Assembly: GCA_037131065.1 (NCBI GenBank)
Contig: JBAXRT010000061.1
Coordinates: 1 to 16,249 of the forward strand
DNA: 16,249 nt
Source: JBAXRT01 sp037131065
Lineage (GTDB): Bacteria; Bacteroidota; Bacteroidia; Bacteroidales; FEN-979
Reading direction: 5' to 3'
Shown in pieces: positions 7,204 through 15,213 of this stretch (position 1 is its first letter; every line of letters begins with the position of its first letter). Made by a program: the position numbers and the translations under genes. A model generated the notes under the pieces. It saw only the letters and a program-made list of their open reading frames with translations. It did no database searches and was not told the origin of the DNA.

Positions 7204-9915
7204 TCAAAGACGGACCATCTTCATCACACGGCTTCCTCTTTCGCTGCTTACCTCGAGAAGGAATATCCCCGGGGGAAAGTCGGAGAGGTCGACCTGTACG
7301 ATCGTTTTTCCGGATGAAACCGGATGTGAGAACCTGACCAGTTTTTTACCCGACAGATCTGATACCGAGAGGCGGACCCGTCCGGATGATCCGGCCCGGA
7401 TTTCAACTATGAAATGACCATCTGCGGAGGGATTTGGCATCACGGCCACATCGGGGACAGGCACCGGTTCACCGATCCCATTTGAGGGTTCCAGGATGAA
7501 ATTTCCGGGAGATGAAAAGGAGAGGTAATTCAGTTTTTTTGGCTGATCATAGGTGATTTGGGAAATACCGCCCTGGACCACACGAAGGGGAATATTGCTG
7601 AAGAGAGCCACAATCCCTGTATCGGAGACATACCCGGCATACCTTGTGTCATTTATCTTCTCAAAGGCAACATTCATCGCTTTGCTGCATGAGATGAATG
7701 TCTGGTTGCCATAGGTCAGTGAATCGCCATTTTCGATGAAGGCTGTTTCAATTTCATTCCCAGGGCCAAGGGAAAAAATGTTGACCTTTCCATTCCCGGC
7801 CGTGATCTCAGGGAGTCCGGAGTAGGAAACCGGGATCTCGATCCAGTTTTGTTCCTGCTGGCAGAAGATCACATCAGCGTAATCAAAGCCGGTGACCCAC
7901 GTCCATACATGTTTTAGCCCAATGGATCCGTTGATGGAGGGAGTTTCGTTTTTCTCAGGGAAGAGCGTTGTTACGAAGAAGGCACTATCCATCGGTTCGG
8001 CGTTGGACACCATCAACTTTGTATAACGACGGTATGTTCCGTAACCGGTGGCCATGGAGTCGGTCTTCGTGTATAGGGAGTCGTTCCCTCCGGAGATCAG
8101 CATCTTCGCATGAAGTGTGACAGAATCCCGCTTCCATGTTGCGGAGTGCCCACCGAACAGGGGTACAAATTGTCCCTCGGGATCTGTTGGCGATGCCCCT
8201 TCGAGTCCGTTTCCGTGAAGCTGGAAAGTATAAGTGTTGGCCTGGGTGGAGGAGATGAAATCGGTAATAAAAAAATATTTTTTTCGCACAAAAAGGACCT
8301 TTCGCGTCATTTGTGCCCCGTAATAGCTGGTGGCCACCTCACCATAGTCAAGGAAGGGCGTTGTAAAGTAGTTTTGGATGTAAGCAGTATTGGTGGTCGT
8401 GTTCACGAACTCTCCGATCGGCGGGTTTGGTCCGTTCCCGTTGACAAGGATGAGGCTGTGATTTTCAGGTTTATTTACATACTCACTCTGCGTCGCGCCA
8501 GGATATCCGGGGTCGAGTGCAAGGAGCTGACCATGGGCAAAGAGGGAGAAGCTTCCTGCATCCCCCTGGTGGTGCGATTTGGCACCGGAAAGGGCGATCC
8601 CATGCTTCCCGATAAGATGCATATAAATAGCAGTCGTATCCCACGAAGAGCGGAACACGAGACTTCCGGCGGCAGGCAGAGGCTGGAAAAGCGAGTCGGT
8701 AAAATTTCCGTGTGGAACATTTCCGGCTATGTACTGGGTGCGGATAAAGGGATCATCCGGGGTAACAAGGGGATTGGGGATATTAAATTCAGACTTTCCG
8801 GAAAGCGCTGTAATGGTGGTTCCGAATCCGACCGGGCTGTCATGGATGGCAGGCAGGCTCCCGTTTGGCATCCTGATCCTGTTCATCCACTCGTAAATCC
8901 TGTCGTAACGCGGATCAATCCAGGGATTTCTTACCTGCCTGATCACTCCTCCGAAGGTCACAGGGTACTCACCGTCGGGAAGAAAATTACCCATGGCCCG
9001 GATAAATGGAAAGGCATTCTGAAAGGCATAGCTGAAGTAACCCGGACCCTCGGCATAACCGGCGATGGTATCGGGTTCGGAAACGCGGGGATAGATCCCG
9101 TTCTCAACCCACAGGGTATTGTCGAGATTCCATAAACCTGCATTGATCCAGTTCAGCGGCTGCTTTTCGGGATCGGGATCACCGGAATCATTGAAGAGGA
9201 TGGCAGCGAGTCCCAGCGCGGAAGCGGTCATGATGCTGTGGTTGTTAAACTGGAATGTAAAGAACCGGAGGTGGAAGATCAGGACCTGGTAAACATCCAT
9301 TGCCCGGTGGTAAAGATTGGCGGTGAACCGGGTCACCGAATCCTTTGCTTTTTGAAGGCTTTCGTCGGTATAACCCGCCCCCCTGAGCAGGTCCCAGGCC
9401 ACAAGGTAATTGATCAGTTCTTTCGACCGCATCTGCCACTCCTGGTAAAAGACCCAGCCCTGCTGGTATCCTACCGAAGGGTTCAGGTTCTCAAGGAGCC
9501 ACCTGGATTTTCCGGCCAGCGAATCCCTTTCTGAGGGGGTCATCGGAACGATATTGCCATTATCATATTTCCTGTCCATCAGCACCGCGAACGCTGCCTC
9601 CCGTGCGATCAGCGACCGGGAAAAACGATCCCCGTCAGTTGAATCACCGGCCGGAACCGGGTTGCCCGCACTTAGCCATATCGACCGGTACAAAGCAAGG
9701 ATCTCAGGGTCCGAAAGGGTTTCACGGATCACGGGAACCGAGACACTGTCGAGCAGGATCCTCGGGTAGCTGGGATCAGCCCCGGGAGGATCCCAGCTAC
9801 CCTGCGCTGAGACCGTAGCAGCGAAAAGGAAGGCATAAGCAACGGCAACCAGATAATTCCTGCATTCCCGCCACGCCAGGGCGTGGTCTCCGCTCCGCTC
9901 CGCTATTACCTGCAT
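7204..9915 (-). CDS. Secreted heparinase II/III-like polysaccharide lyase with T9SS sorting tail
   Basis: The 903-residue protein has the two-part layout of heparinase II/III-type lyases. An alpha/alpha toroid (about 45-400) includes the Asn-His pair NNHS (224-227) and GYAEGPGYFSY (286-296). A beta-sandwich from about 415 includes SHHQGDAGSF (447-456), LLALDPGY (465-471) and ENHS (484-487), matching the Hepar_II_III pattern H-x-D-xx-SF ... DPGY. Such enzymes cleave uronate-containing glycans by beta-elimination; the substrate cannot be read here. Residues about 820-903 are a T9SS type A domain (MPNPSADG, ending MKMVRL). The hydrophobic signal core is 21-38 (ending VSAQ). The 20 residues before it are encoded largely by a dispersed repeat at 9870-9902, giving an unusually long n-region with about neutral charge, so the exact start is uncertain. 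No other ATG, GTG or TTG precedes the core. It starts 5 bp after the phosphatase stop. Confidence 0.9.
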   Translation of the reverse strand: MQVIAERSGDHALAWRECRNYLVAVAYAFLFAATVSAQGSWDPPGADPSYPRILLDSVSVPVIRETLSDPEILALYRSIWLSAGNPVPAGDSTDGDRFSRSLIAREAAFAVLMDRKYDNGNIVPMTPSERDSLAGKSRWLLENLNPSVGYQQGWVFYQEWQMRSKELINYLVAWDLLRGAGYTDESLQKAKDSVTRFTANLYHRAMDVYQVLIFHLRFFTFQFNNHSIMTASALGLAAILFNDSGDPDPEKQPLNWINAGLWNLDNTLWVENGIYPRVSEPDTIAGYAEGPGYFSYAFQNAFPFIRAMGNFLPDGEYPVTFGGVIRQVRNPWIDPRYDRIYEWMNRIRMPNGSLPAIHDSPVGFGTTITALSGKSEFNIPNPLVTPDDPFIRTQYIAGNVPHGNFTDSLFQPLPAAGSLVFRSSWDTTAIYMHLIGKHGIALSGAKSHHQGDAGSFSLFAHGQLLALDPGYPGATQSEYVNKPENHSLILVNGNGPNPPIGEFVNTTTNTAYIQNYFTTPFLDYGEVATSYYGAQMTRKVLFVRKKYFFITDFISSTQANTYTFQLHGNGLEGASPTDPEGQFVPLFGGHSATWKRDSVTLHAKMLISGGNDSLYTKTDSMATGYGTYRRYTKLMVSNAEPMDSAFFVTTLFPEKNETPSINGSIGLKHVWTWVTGFDYADVIFCQQEQNWIEIPVSYSGLPEITAGNGKVNIFSLGPGNEIETAFIENGDSLTYGNQTFISCSKAMNVAFEKINDTRYAGYVSDTGIVALFSNIPLRVVQGGISQITYDQPKKLNYLSFSSPGNFILEPSNGIGEPVPVPDVAVMPNPSADGHFIVEIRAGSSGRVRLSVSDLSGKKLVRFSHPVSSGKTIVQVDLSDFPPGIFLLEVSSERGSRVMKMVRL
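9764..9802. repeat. Perfect 14-bp inverted repeat (RNA hairpin) inside the lyase coding start
   Basis: GGGTAGCTGGGATC at 9764-9777 is the exact reverse complement of GATCCCAGCTACCC at 9789-9802, with an 11-nt loop between. In the minus-strand lyase it covers codons 38-51, directly after the predicted signal-peptide cleavage site. No T-run follows, so it does not look like an intrinsic terminator. It may be an mRNA structure affecting translation or decay, which is inference. Confidence 0.85.
9870..9902 (-). repeat. Dispersed 33-bp hairpin repeat, copy 1 (REP-like)
   Basis: Read on the minus strand, this is three CGGAG units followed by a 7-bp perfect stem with a 2-nt loop (CCACGCC-CT-GGCGTGG, at 9886-9871 in that direction) and a final C. 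All 33 bases match copy 2 at 16050-16082 in the opposite orientation. This copy begins 18 bp past the phosphatase stop and lies within the first codons of the lyase frame, where it encodes ERSGDHALAW. The short GC-rich stem next to a purine-rich arm at a gene end resembles REP-type extragenic repeats; no RAYT transposase is present in the window. Confidence 0.85.
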
Positions 9916-9920
9916 TGCTC

Positions 9921-10637
9921 TTAAAGGTCCATATTGTACTGAATCACCATCTCCATCGTATCGATGTTGAGCGCCACCATGTTTCCGAATCCCTCCTTGC
10001 CTGAGATATAGGGTCCGTTGTCGATGTCGATGAATTTATAAAACCGGTTCCTGACTGCCAGTGTGATCAGTTCCATGTTCACAGGGACGTGGCCGTGGAT
10101 GATCCGGCGGTTCCCGATCTTCTCGGGTTTGATCTCGTAGTCGCGAAGCCACAGCATGGCCCGCTTATCTTCGAAGGGATCCTCATTCTTGAAATTCAGC
10201 CCTGCATGAACCAGGACAAACTCTTCCAGTGTGACATAGTAGGGGAGCTCCCTCATCCAGTCGATGTATTCGGCGGGGATCTCCCTGATGTGACTCACGC
10301 CAAAGCTTTCCAGGGTCAGTTTTCCCCCGATGGCCATCCACGATTTATGCTTTCGGTTACCAAAGTTATGCCACCAGACGTTTTTCGATTTTTTCTCGGC
10401 GTCGTAAAGCTCCACCATAAAATCCTCATGATTTCCCTTGAGGGCAGTAACGTTGAACTCGTCCTTCTGGAGGGAACTTATATAATCGATCACTCCTTTG
10501 GAATCGGGTCCGCGATCGACATAATCGCCCAGCAGATAGAGCTCATCATAGCGCGCAGGCCTGATCAGGTCGGTAACGAGCGACCGGAGGGTTTTCACGC
10601 AGCCGTGAACATCGGGGATGACCCAGCGTTTCCGCAT
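9921..10637 (-). CDS. PPP-family metallophosphatase (serine/threonine phosphatase or ApaH-like)
   Basis: This 238-residue cytosolic protein carries the full PPP metal-site signature in order: D9-V-H11-G, GDYVDRG (37-43), GNHE (68-71), VHAG (143-146) and HGH (181-183). These residues bind two metal ions and hydrolyse phosphate esters. The first motif usually reads GDxHG; here Gly is Pro8, but the metal ligands are intact. Length and motifs fit the small bacterial PPP proteins that include PrpE/PphA-type protein phosphatases and symmetrical diadenosine tetraphosphatases, and the sequence alone does not separate these. It starts 16 bp after the gpmA stop and ends 5 bp before the lyase start, so it is probably part of a gpmA-led transcript. 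No Shine-Dalgarno is visible. Confidence 0.93.
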   Translation of the reverse strand: MRKRWVIPDVHGCVKTLRSLVTDLIRPARYDELYLLGDYVDRGPDSKGVIDYISSLQKDEFNVTALKGNHEDFMVELYDAEKKSKNVWWHNFGNRKHKSWMAIGGKLTLESFGVSHIREIPAEYIDWMRELPYYVTLEEFVLVHAGLNFKNEDPFEDKRAMLWLRDYEIKPEKIGNRRIIHGHVPVNMELITLAVRNRFYKFIDIDNGPYISGKEGFGNMVALNIDTMEMVIQYNMDL

Positions 10638-10653
10638 AGTGGATAGATTTGAT

Positions 10654-11400
10654 CTATTTTTTCTTTCCCTGGTTTGCCACCTCTTCCATCAGCTTTTTGA
10701 TCACTTCCGGGTCACCCAGGAAATAATCCTTCTGTAGTTTCATGGCCTCATCGAACTCAAAAACATAGGGTATCCCGGTCGGCAGGTTGAGACCGATGAT
10801 GTCGTTGTCGGAGATGTTTTTCAGATATTTTACAATACCACGGAGGCTGTTCCCGTGGGCGGCAACGATCACCTCTTTATGCTCCTTCAGTTTCGGTTCC
10901 ATCTCACTCTGCCAGTAGGGTACGATCCTGTTAACCGTGTCTTTCAGGGCCTCCGTGGCAGGCACATCCGAAGGATCAAGGTCGCGGTAGCGGGGATCAA
11001 ACCTGGGATGGCGGGGATCGTCGCTGTCGAGGGCCGGGGGGCGAACATCATAGCTTCTCCTCCAGATCAGGACTTGTTCATCGCCGTATTTTTCGGCCAT
11101 CTCAAGCTTATTTAGTCCCTGAAGAACGCCGTAGTGCTTTTCATTCAGGCGCCAGGTCTTGTAAACAGGGATCCACAGGAGATCCATCTGCTCCTGGATG
11201 AGCCACAGGGTGCGGATGGCCCTGGTGAGGTATGATGTATAGGCGATCTTGAAATTAAATCCTTCTTCTTTCAGCACTTTACCAGCGTCAACCGCTTCGC
11301 GGATCCCTCGTTCCGACAATTCCACGTCGGTCCAGCCGGTAAAACGGTTCTCTTTGTTCCAGGTACTTTCACCGTGCCTGATCAAAACGAGTCTGTACAT
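10654..11400 (-). CDS. gpmA: 2,3-bisphosphoglycerate-dependent phosphoglycerate mutase
   Basis: The 248-residue product is the length of the E. coli-type enzyme (about 250) and interconverts 3- and 2-phosphoglycerate in glycolysis and gluconeogenesis. RHGES at 8-12 contains the phosphorylated His9. NRFTGWTDVELSERG (18-32) is the substrate-binding signature. RLNEKHYG (84-91) supplies Glu87, the proton donor/acceptor. AAHGNSLR (180-187) supplies the second catalytic His182. The full-length insert and the C-terminal tail ending in a Lys-rich stretch are present, which separates GpmA from short histidine-phosphatase relatives. It is the first gene of the minus-strand run, divergent from the glycosyltransferase gene, with a candidate -7 box at 11433-11426. 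Confidence 0.97.
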   Translation of the reverse strand: MYRLVLIRHGESTWNKENRFTGWTDVELSERGIREAVDAGKVLKEEGFNFKIAYTSYLTRAIRTLWLIQEQMDLLWIPVYKTWRLNEKHYGVLQGLNKLEMAEKYGDEQVLIWRRSYDVRPPALDSDDPRHPRFDPRYRDLDPSDVPATEALKDTVNRIVPYWQSEMEPKLKEHKEVIVAAHGNSLRGIVKYLKNISDNDIIGLNLPTGIPYVFEFDEAMKLQKDYFLGDPEVIKKLMEEVANQGKKK

Positions 11401-11425
11401 AGTTGTGGTGTTTGAGTATGAACCG

Positions 11426-11433
11426 CAAATGTA
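11426..11433 (-). promoter_or_regulatory. Candidate Bacteroidota -7 box (TACATTTG) for gpmA
   Basis: The minus strand reads TACATTTG, an exact TAnnTTTG match, 25 bp before the gpmA ATG, so the leader would be about 20 nt. No clear -33 TTTG is seen. The divergent gene has its own box 21 bp away. Confidence 0.45.
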
Positions 11434-11454
11434 CTAAAATGTCTCTATTTTTCC

Positions 11455-11462
11455 TACCTTTG
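11455..11462 (+). promoter_or_regulatory. Candidate Bacteroidota -7 box (TACCTTTG) for the DUF2723 gene
   Basis: The plus strand reads TACCTTTG, an exact TAnnTTTG match, 22 bp before the ATG at 11485, giving a leader of about 17 nt. The upstream AT-rich stretch has no convincing -33 element. Confidence 0.45.
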
Positions 11463-11484
11463 CCCTTGTTCAACCTGATCATTC

Positions 11485-14400
11485 ATGAAGATTTATCATC
11501 GCTTTAATAACATCCTTGGCTGGGTGGTTTTTGTCATTGCCTCCACCGTCTACATCCTGACCTCCGAACCAACCATGAGTTTCTGGGACTGCGGGGAGTA
11601 TATCACGACGGCTTTTAAACTCGAAGTCGGTCACCCGCCGGGGGCTCCTCTGTTTCAGCTGCTGGGCCGTTTCTTCACGCTTTTTGCTTTCGGCGAGGTT
11701 ACCCTTGTCGCCCGCATGGTCAATACCATGTCGGCCCTTGCCAGCGGCTTCACTATACTCTTCCTCTTCTGGACCATCACCCTCATTGGGAAGAAGATCG
11801 TACTGCAGTCCGGCGAGATGACACGTGAAAAGATTTACACCATCCTGGGAGCCGGCCTTGTCGGATCGCTCGCCTATACTTTTACCGATTCCTTCTGGTT
11901 CTCCGCCGTTGAAGGCGAAGTATATGCGCTCTCCTCCTTTTTTACTGCCATCGTGGTTTGGGCTATTTTCAAATGGGAGGAGCATGCCGGTGAACCACAT
12001 GCCTACCGTTGGCTGATCCTGATCTTCTTCCTGGTAGGTCTTTCTATCGGTGTTCACCTGCTGAACCTTCTGGCACTGCCAGCCCTTACATTTGTTTACT
12101 ATTTCAAAAAATATCCAAATCCAAACTGGAAGGGTTTCCTGGTGACTGGAGTTGCCTCTTTTATCGTTCTTGCTCTTGTGATGTACATCATTATACCGTG
12201 GATCCTGAAACTAGCCGGTCTCTTTGAACTCTTCTTCATCAATACGGTCGGATTGCCCTTCAATTCGGGTACGATCATCTATTTCCTGCTGCTTATCGGT
12301 CTCATCATCTGGGGACTTATCTATTCCCACCGGAAGATCAAACCGGTGATGAATGCCATCATCCTTGCCTTTACTTTCATTGTTATCGGTTACTCCTCTT
12401 TCCTGATGCTTGTGATCAGGAGCAATGCCAACACACCGATTGACGAGAACAATCCCGAGAACGCCATGTACCTGCTTGCTTACCTCAACAGGGAGCAATA
12501 CGGTGACTGGCCGATTCTGACAGGCCAGTACTACGACGCGCCGGTGATCGACCGCAAGGATGGAAACCCCGTCTATACCAAGGACCCTGCAAAGGGGAAA
12601 TATGTCATCACCGACAAAAGGGAAAAGACAATCCCGGTCTATGACCCCAGGTTTACAACACTCTTTCCGCGAATGTGGTCGGGCAGCGATGAGGAACATG
12701 CCAGGGAGTACGAACGTTGGGGAAAGGTAAAGGGGAAGCCTGTAACGGTGCAATATGGCGACCGTTCCGAAACACGCAAGGTACCTACGTTTAGCGAGAA
12801 TATCCGCTATTTCTGGAATTACCAGTTTAACCATATGTACTGGCGCTACTTCATGTGGAATTTTGCCGGGAGACAGAATGATGTCCAGGGATTTGGCAAC
12901 AAGGTGAACGGCAACTGGAAGAGCGGCATCGGTTTTATCGACAAGGCCCGGCTCGGTGATCAGAACATCCCGGAACACCGCAGAAGCAAGGCCGATAACA
13001 GTTTTTATTTTCTTCCTCTTATCCTGGGTTTAGTGGGATTATTTTATACGCTTAAGAGGGATAAGAAGAGCGCCTTTGTCATCTTTCTCCTCTTTTTCAT
13101 GACCGGTATTGCAATTGTCCTTTACATCAACCAGTACGCTCCGCAGCCCCGTGAGAGGGATTACTCTTTCGCCGGATCCTTCTATGCCTTTGCCATCTGG
13201 ATCGGACTGGGAGTGATTCAGGTCGCCGACTGGCTGAAAAAGTGGATCAGCCCTGTGATCGCTGCTGTGATCGCGACCGCTGCCTGCCTCGTGCTTGTTC
13301 CGGGTATCATGGCCCAGCAGGGTTGGGATGATCACGACCGATCGGGAAGGTATACAGCCCTTGCGATTGCGGAAAATTACCTGAACTCCTGCGCTCCCAA
13401 TGCAATACTTTTCACCAACGGCGATAACGACACATTCCCTCTATGGTATGCCCAGGAGGTGGAGGGGATCCGGACCGATGTCCGGGTTGTGAACCTCAGC
13501 CTGGCGAATACCGACTGGTACATCGATCAGATGAAGCGAAAAGCTTACGACGGAGAGCCGGTACCCTTTTCCCTCACGAGGGATAAGTACCAGCAGGGCA
13601 ACCACGATGTAACCTATCTTCTTGAAGAGGAGAGCCTGAAGGACCAGTATGTCGATCTCAGGACCCTTTTCAATATCCTCAACAAGGATGATTCAAGGCT
13701 GAAGATGAATACCGCACAGATGGGAACCATTGATTATTTCCCGGTCAAAAAATTCATGGTGACCTACGACTCGGCTGAAGTTGCAGGAAATGGGTATGTT
13801 CCTGTAAAGTACCTTTCGCGGCTCGACATGATCCGCTGGGAAGTAAAACGGGAGTACCTCGAGAAGAATGACCTGATGATCCTCGACCTGCTGGCCTCGA
13901 ACGACTGGAAACGGCCGGTCTATTTTGTCATGACCACTACCCCTGATACCTATATCGGACTAGAACCTTGGTTCCATCTTGAAGGACTTGCTTACCGTCT
14001 CCTGCCGGTTAAAGCGAGGACTTCCGACGGGCAGATGGGCGAAGTAAATATCGATGCCATGTATGATAACCTGATGAACAAGTTCAAATTGGGGAATATC
14101 AACTCACCCGGGGTCTATGTTGACGGCAGCAATGCGCGTTTCATCATGAATCTCAGGACCATCTACGGAAGACTGATAACAGCCCTTATCAGGGAAAATA
14201 AGTTTGACTCCGCCAGAAGAGTGATGGACCGCTCGCTCGAAATGATGCCGGATGAAGCAGGCAGGTTTGACTTCTTTATCCTTCCGGTGATTGAAGGCTA
14301 TTACAAGACAGGGGATACGGAGAAGGCCAACCGGATTGCTGAGAAGCTGTACAAATACGCTTCAGAAGAGCTTGCATGGTTCTTTACCCTGCCGGACAGG

Positions 14401-14562
14401 GATCTGAAAGACATTGATATTGAACTGCAGCAGTCGATCTATACCATGCAGCGGCTCTCGGTCATCACAAAAGAGGCAAAACAGGAGAAACTGGCCCAGG
14501 CGAGCGACGAGATGCTTAAGAAGTATTACGACCTCTACATCGAAAAAGTTTACCAGCGCTGA
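11485..14562 (+). CDS. DUF2723 / TMEM260-like membrane O-glycosyltransferase (GT-C type)
   Basis: This 1025-residue protein has many membrane segments (roughly 10-27, 75-100, 118-135, 145-163, 175-207, 216-240, 262-280, 288-311, then 507-523, 529-548, 561-580 and 588-607). A soluble C-terminal region of about 410 residues follows. The first extracytoplasmic loop has SFWDCGEYITTA (32-43) with acidic Asp35 and Glu38, then GHPPGAPLF (49-57). This is the signature of DUF2723, whose human member TMEM260 is a protein O-mannosyltransferase. Also typical are QPRERDYSFAGSFYAF (554-569) and FTNGDNDTFPLWYAQE (643-658). It probably transfers sugar from a lipid-linked donor to exported proteins in the periplasm; donor and targets are inference. 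Residues about 930-990 look like TPR-type helices. The deacetylase gene begins 2 bp after its stop. Confidence 0.92.
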   Translation: MKIYHRFNNILGWVVFVIASTVYILTSEPTMSFWDCGEYITTAFKLEVGHPPGAPLFQLLGRFFTLFAFGEVTLVARMVNTMSALASGFTILFLFWTITLIGKKIVLQSGEMTREKIYTILGAGLVGSLAYTFTDSFWFSAVEGEVYALSSFFTAIVVWAIFKWEEHAGEPHAYRWLILIFFLVGLSIGVHLLNLLALPALTFVYYFKKYPNPNWKGFLVTGVASFIVLALVMYIIIPWILKLAGLFELFFINTVGLPFNSGTIIYFLLLIGLIIWGLIYSHRKIKPVMNAIILAFTFIVIGYSSFLMLVIRSNANTPIDENNPENAMYLLAYLNREQYGDWPILTGQYYDAPVIDRKDGNPVYTKDPAKGKYVITDKREKTIPVYDPRFTTLFPRMWSGSDEEHAREYERWGKVKGKPVTVQYGDRSETRKVPTFSENIRYFWNYQFNHMYWRYFMWNFAGRQNDVQGFGNKVNGNWKSGIGFIDKARLGDQNIPEHRRSKADNSFYFLPLILGLVGLFYTLKRDKKSAFVIFLLFFMTGIAIVLYINQYAPQPRERDYSFAGSFYAFAIWIGLGVIQVADWLKKWISPVIAAVIATAACLVLVPGIMAQQGWDDHDRSGRYTALAIAENYLNSCAPNAILFTNGDNDTFPLWYAQEVEGIRTDVRVVNLSLANTDWYIDQMKRKAYDGEPVPFSLTRDKYQQGNHDVTYLLEEESLKDQYVDLRTLFNILNKDDSRLKMNTAQMGTIDYFPVKKFMVTYDSAEVAGNGYVPVKYLSRLDMIRWEVKREYLEKNDLMILDLLASNDWKRPVYFVMTTTPDTYIGLEPWFHLEGLAYRLLPVKARTSDGQMGEVNIDAMYDNLMNKFKLGNINSPGVYVDGSNARFIMNLRTIYGRLITALIRENKFDSARRVMDRSLEMMPDEAGRFDFFILPVIEGYYKTGDTEKANRIAEKLYKYASEELAWFFTLPDRDLKDIDIELQQSIYTMQRLSVITKEAKQEKLAQASDEMLKKYYDLYIEKVYQR

Positions 14563-14564
14563 GC

Positions 14565-15182
14565 ATGAGACAGGTGAGCATGCCATACCCGGTCAGGATG
14601 TTCAGTCCAAGGTTCTGGATCTGCGAAATGGCTGTTACGGAAAAGGTCATTTACCTGACCTTCGACGACGGACCGATTCCTGAGGCGACGCCGGAGATCC
14701 TCGCCATCCTCAGGAGCAGGAATGCAAAAGCCACCTTCTTTATGGTCGGCGACAACGCCCGGAAACACCCGGACATACTGAAACTTGTCGTGGAAGATGG
14801 CCACCCGCTGGGAAACCATACTTTCAGTCACCTGAACGGCTGGAAGACACCGCCGGGCGGCTATGTTGAAAACGTTGAGCGGTGCAGGGAATATTCTCAG
14901 ACAAACCTTTTCCGTCCACCCTATGGCAGTTTTGGCCTGTCGCAGTATCTGCTGCTCCGCAAGGAGTACCGGTTCATCCTGTGGTCAGTCCTCACCTGGG
15001 ATTTCAGCCACGATACCACACCGGAACAATGTTTTCGTTATGCCATCGACAATTCCAGGCCCGGCTCGGTGGTGGTTTTTCACGACAGTCTGAAGAGCAT
15101 TGAAAATGTAAGGTACGCACTCCCGCGCTTCCTTGATGAGTTCCTTGATAAAGGATACAGGTTTGAGGGGATAAGGCTATAG
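14565..15182 (+). CDS. NodB-type polysaccharide deacetylase (CE4 family)
   Basis: This 205-residue single-domain protein has all five CE4 motifs. TFDDGP (32-37) has base Asp34 and metal ligand Asp35; HTFSH (85-89) supplies metal ligands His85 and His89; RPPYG (117-121), LTWDFS (143-148) and VVFHDS (170-175), with His173 as probable acid, complete the set. Such enzymes remove N- or O-acetyl groups from sugars such as N-acetylglucosamine in cell-wall or surface glycans. There is no clear signal peptide, so it may act in the cytosol or on a membrane-linked precursor. The ATG at 14565 is 2 bp after the glycosyltransferase stop, which suggests translational coupling; an alternative ATG lies at 14580. 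The pairing with DUF2723 hints at a shared glycan task, but the real substrate is unknown. Confidence 0.93.
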   Translation: MRQVSMPYPVRMFSPRFWICEMAVTEKVIYLTFDDGPIPEATPEILAILRSRNAKATFFMVGDNARKHPDILKLVVEDGHPLGNHTFSHLNGWKTPPGGYVENVERCREYSQTNLFRPPYGSFGLSQYLLLRKEYRFILWSVLTWDFSHDTTPEQCFRYAIDNSRPGSVVVFHDSLKSIENVRYALPRFLDEFLDKGYRFEGIRL

Positions 15183-15201
15183 TCTGCAGTCTACAGTCGG
15201 C
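15181..15201. repeat. Three imperfect 7-bp tandem units (AGTCTGC, AGTCTAC, AGTCGGC)
   Basis: Three 7-bp units lie head to tail, beginning inside the deacetylase TAG stop and filling most of the 31-bp gap to the convergent radC stop. They share AGTC and differ at one or two positions. I see no hairpin with a T-run here, so there is no clear terminator between the convergent genes. Confidence 0.75.
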
Positions 15202-15213
15202 AACCTGGCAGCC

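Noticed and set aside
8110..9135. A 341-codon plus-strand frame inside the lyase region
   Set aside because: It is fully antisense to conserved heparinase II/III motifs and its own translation has no recognisable domain; long shadow frames are common at this base composition.
12211..12978. A 255-codon minus-strand frame inside the DUF2723 gene
   Set aside because: It mirrors a membrane-protein region and has no recognisable motifs of its own.
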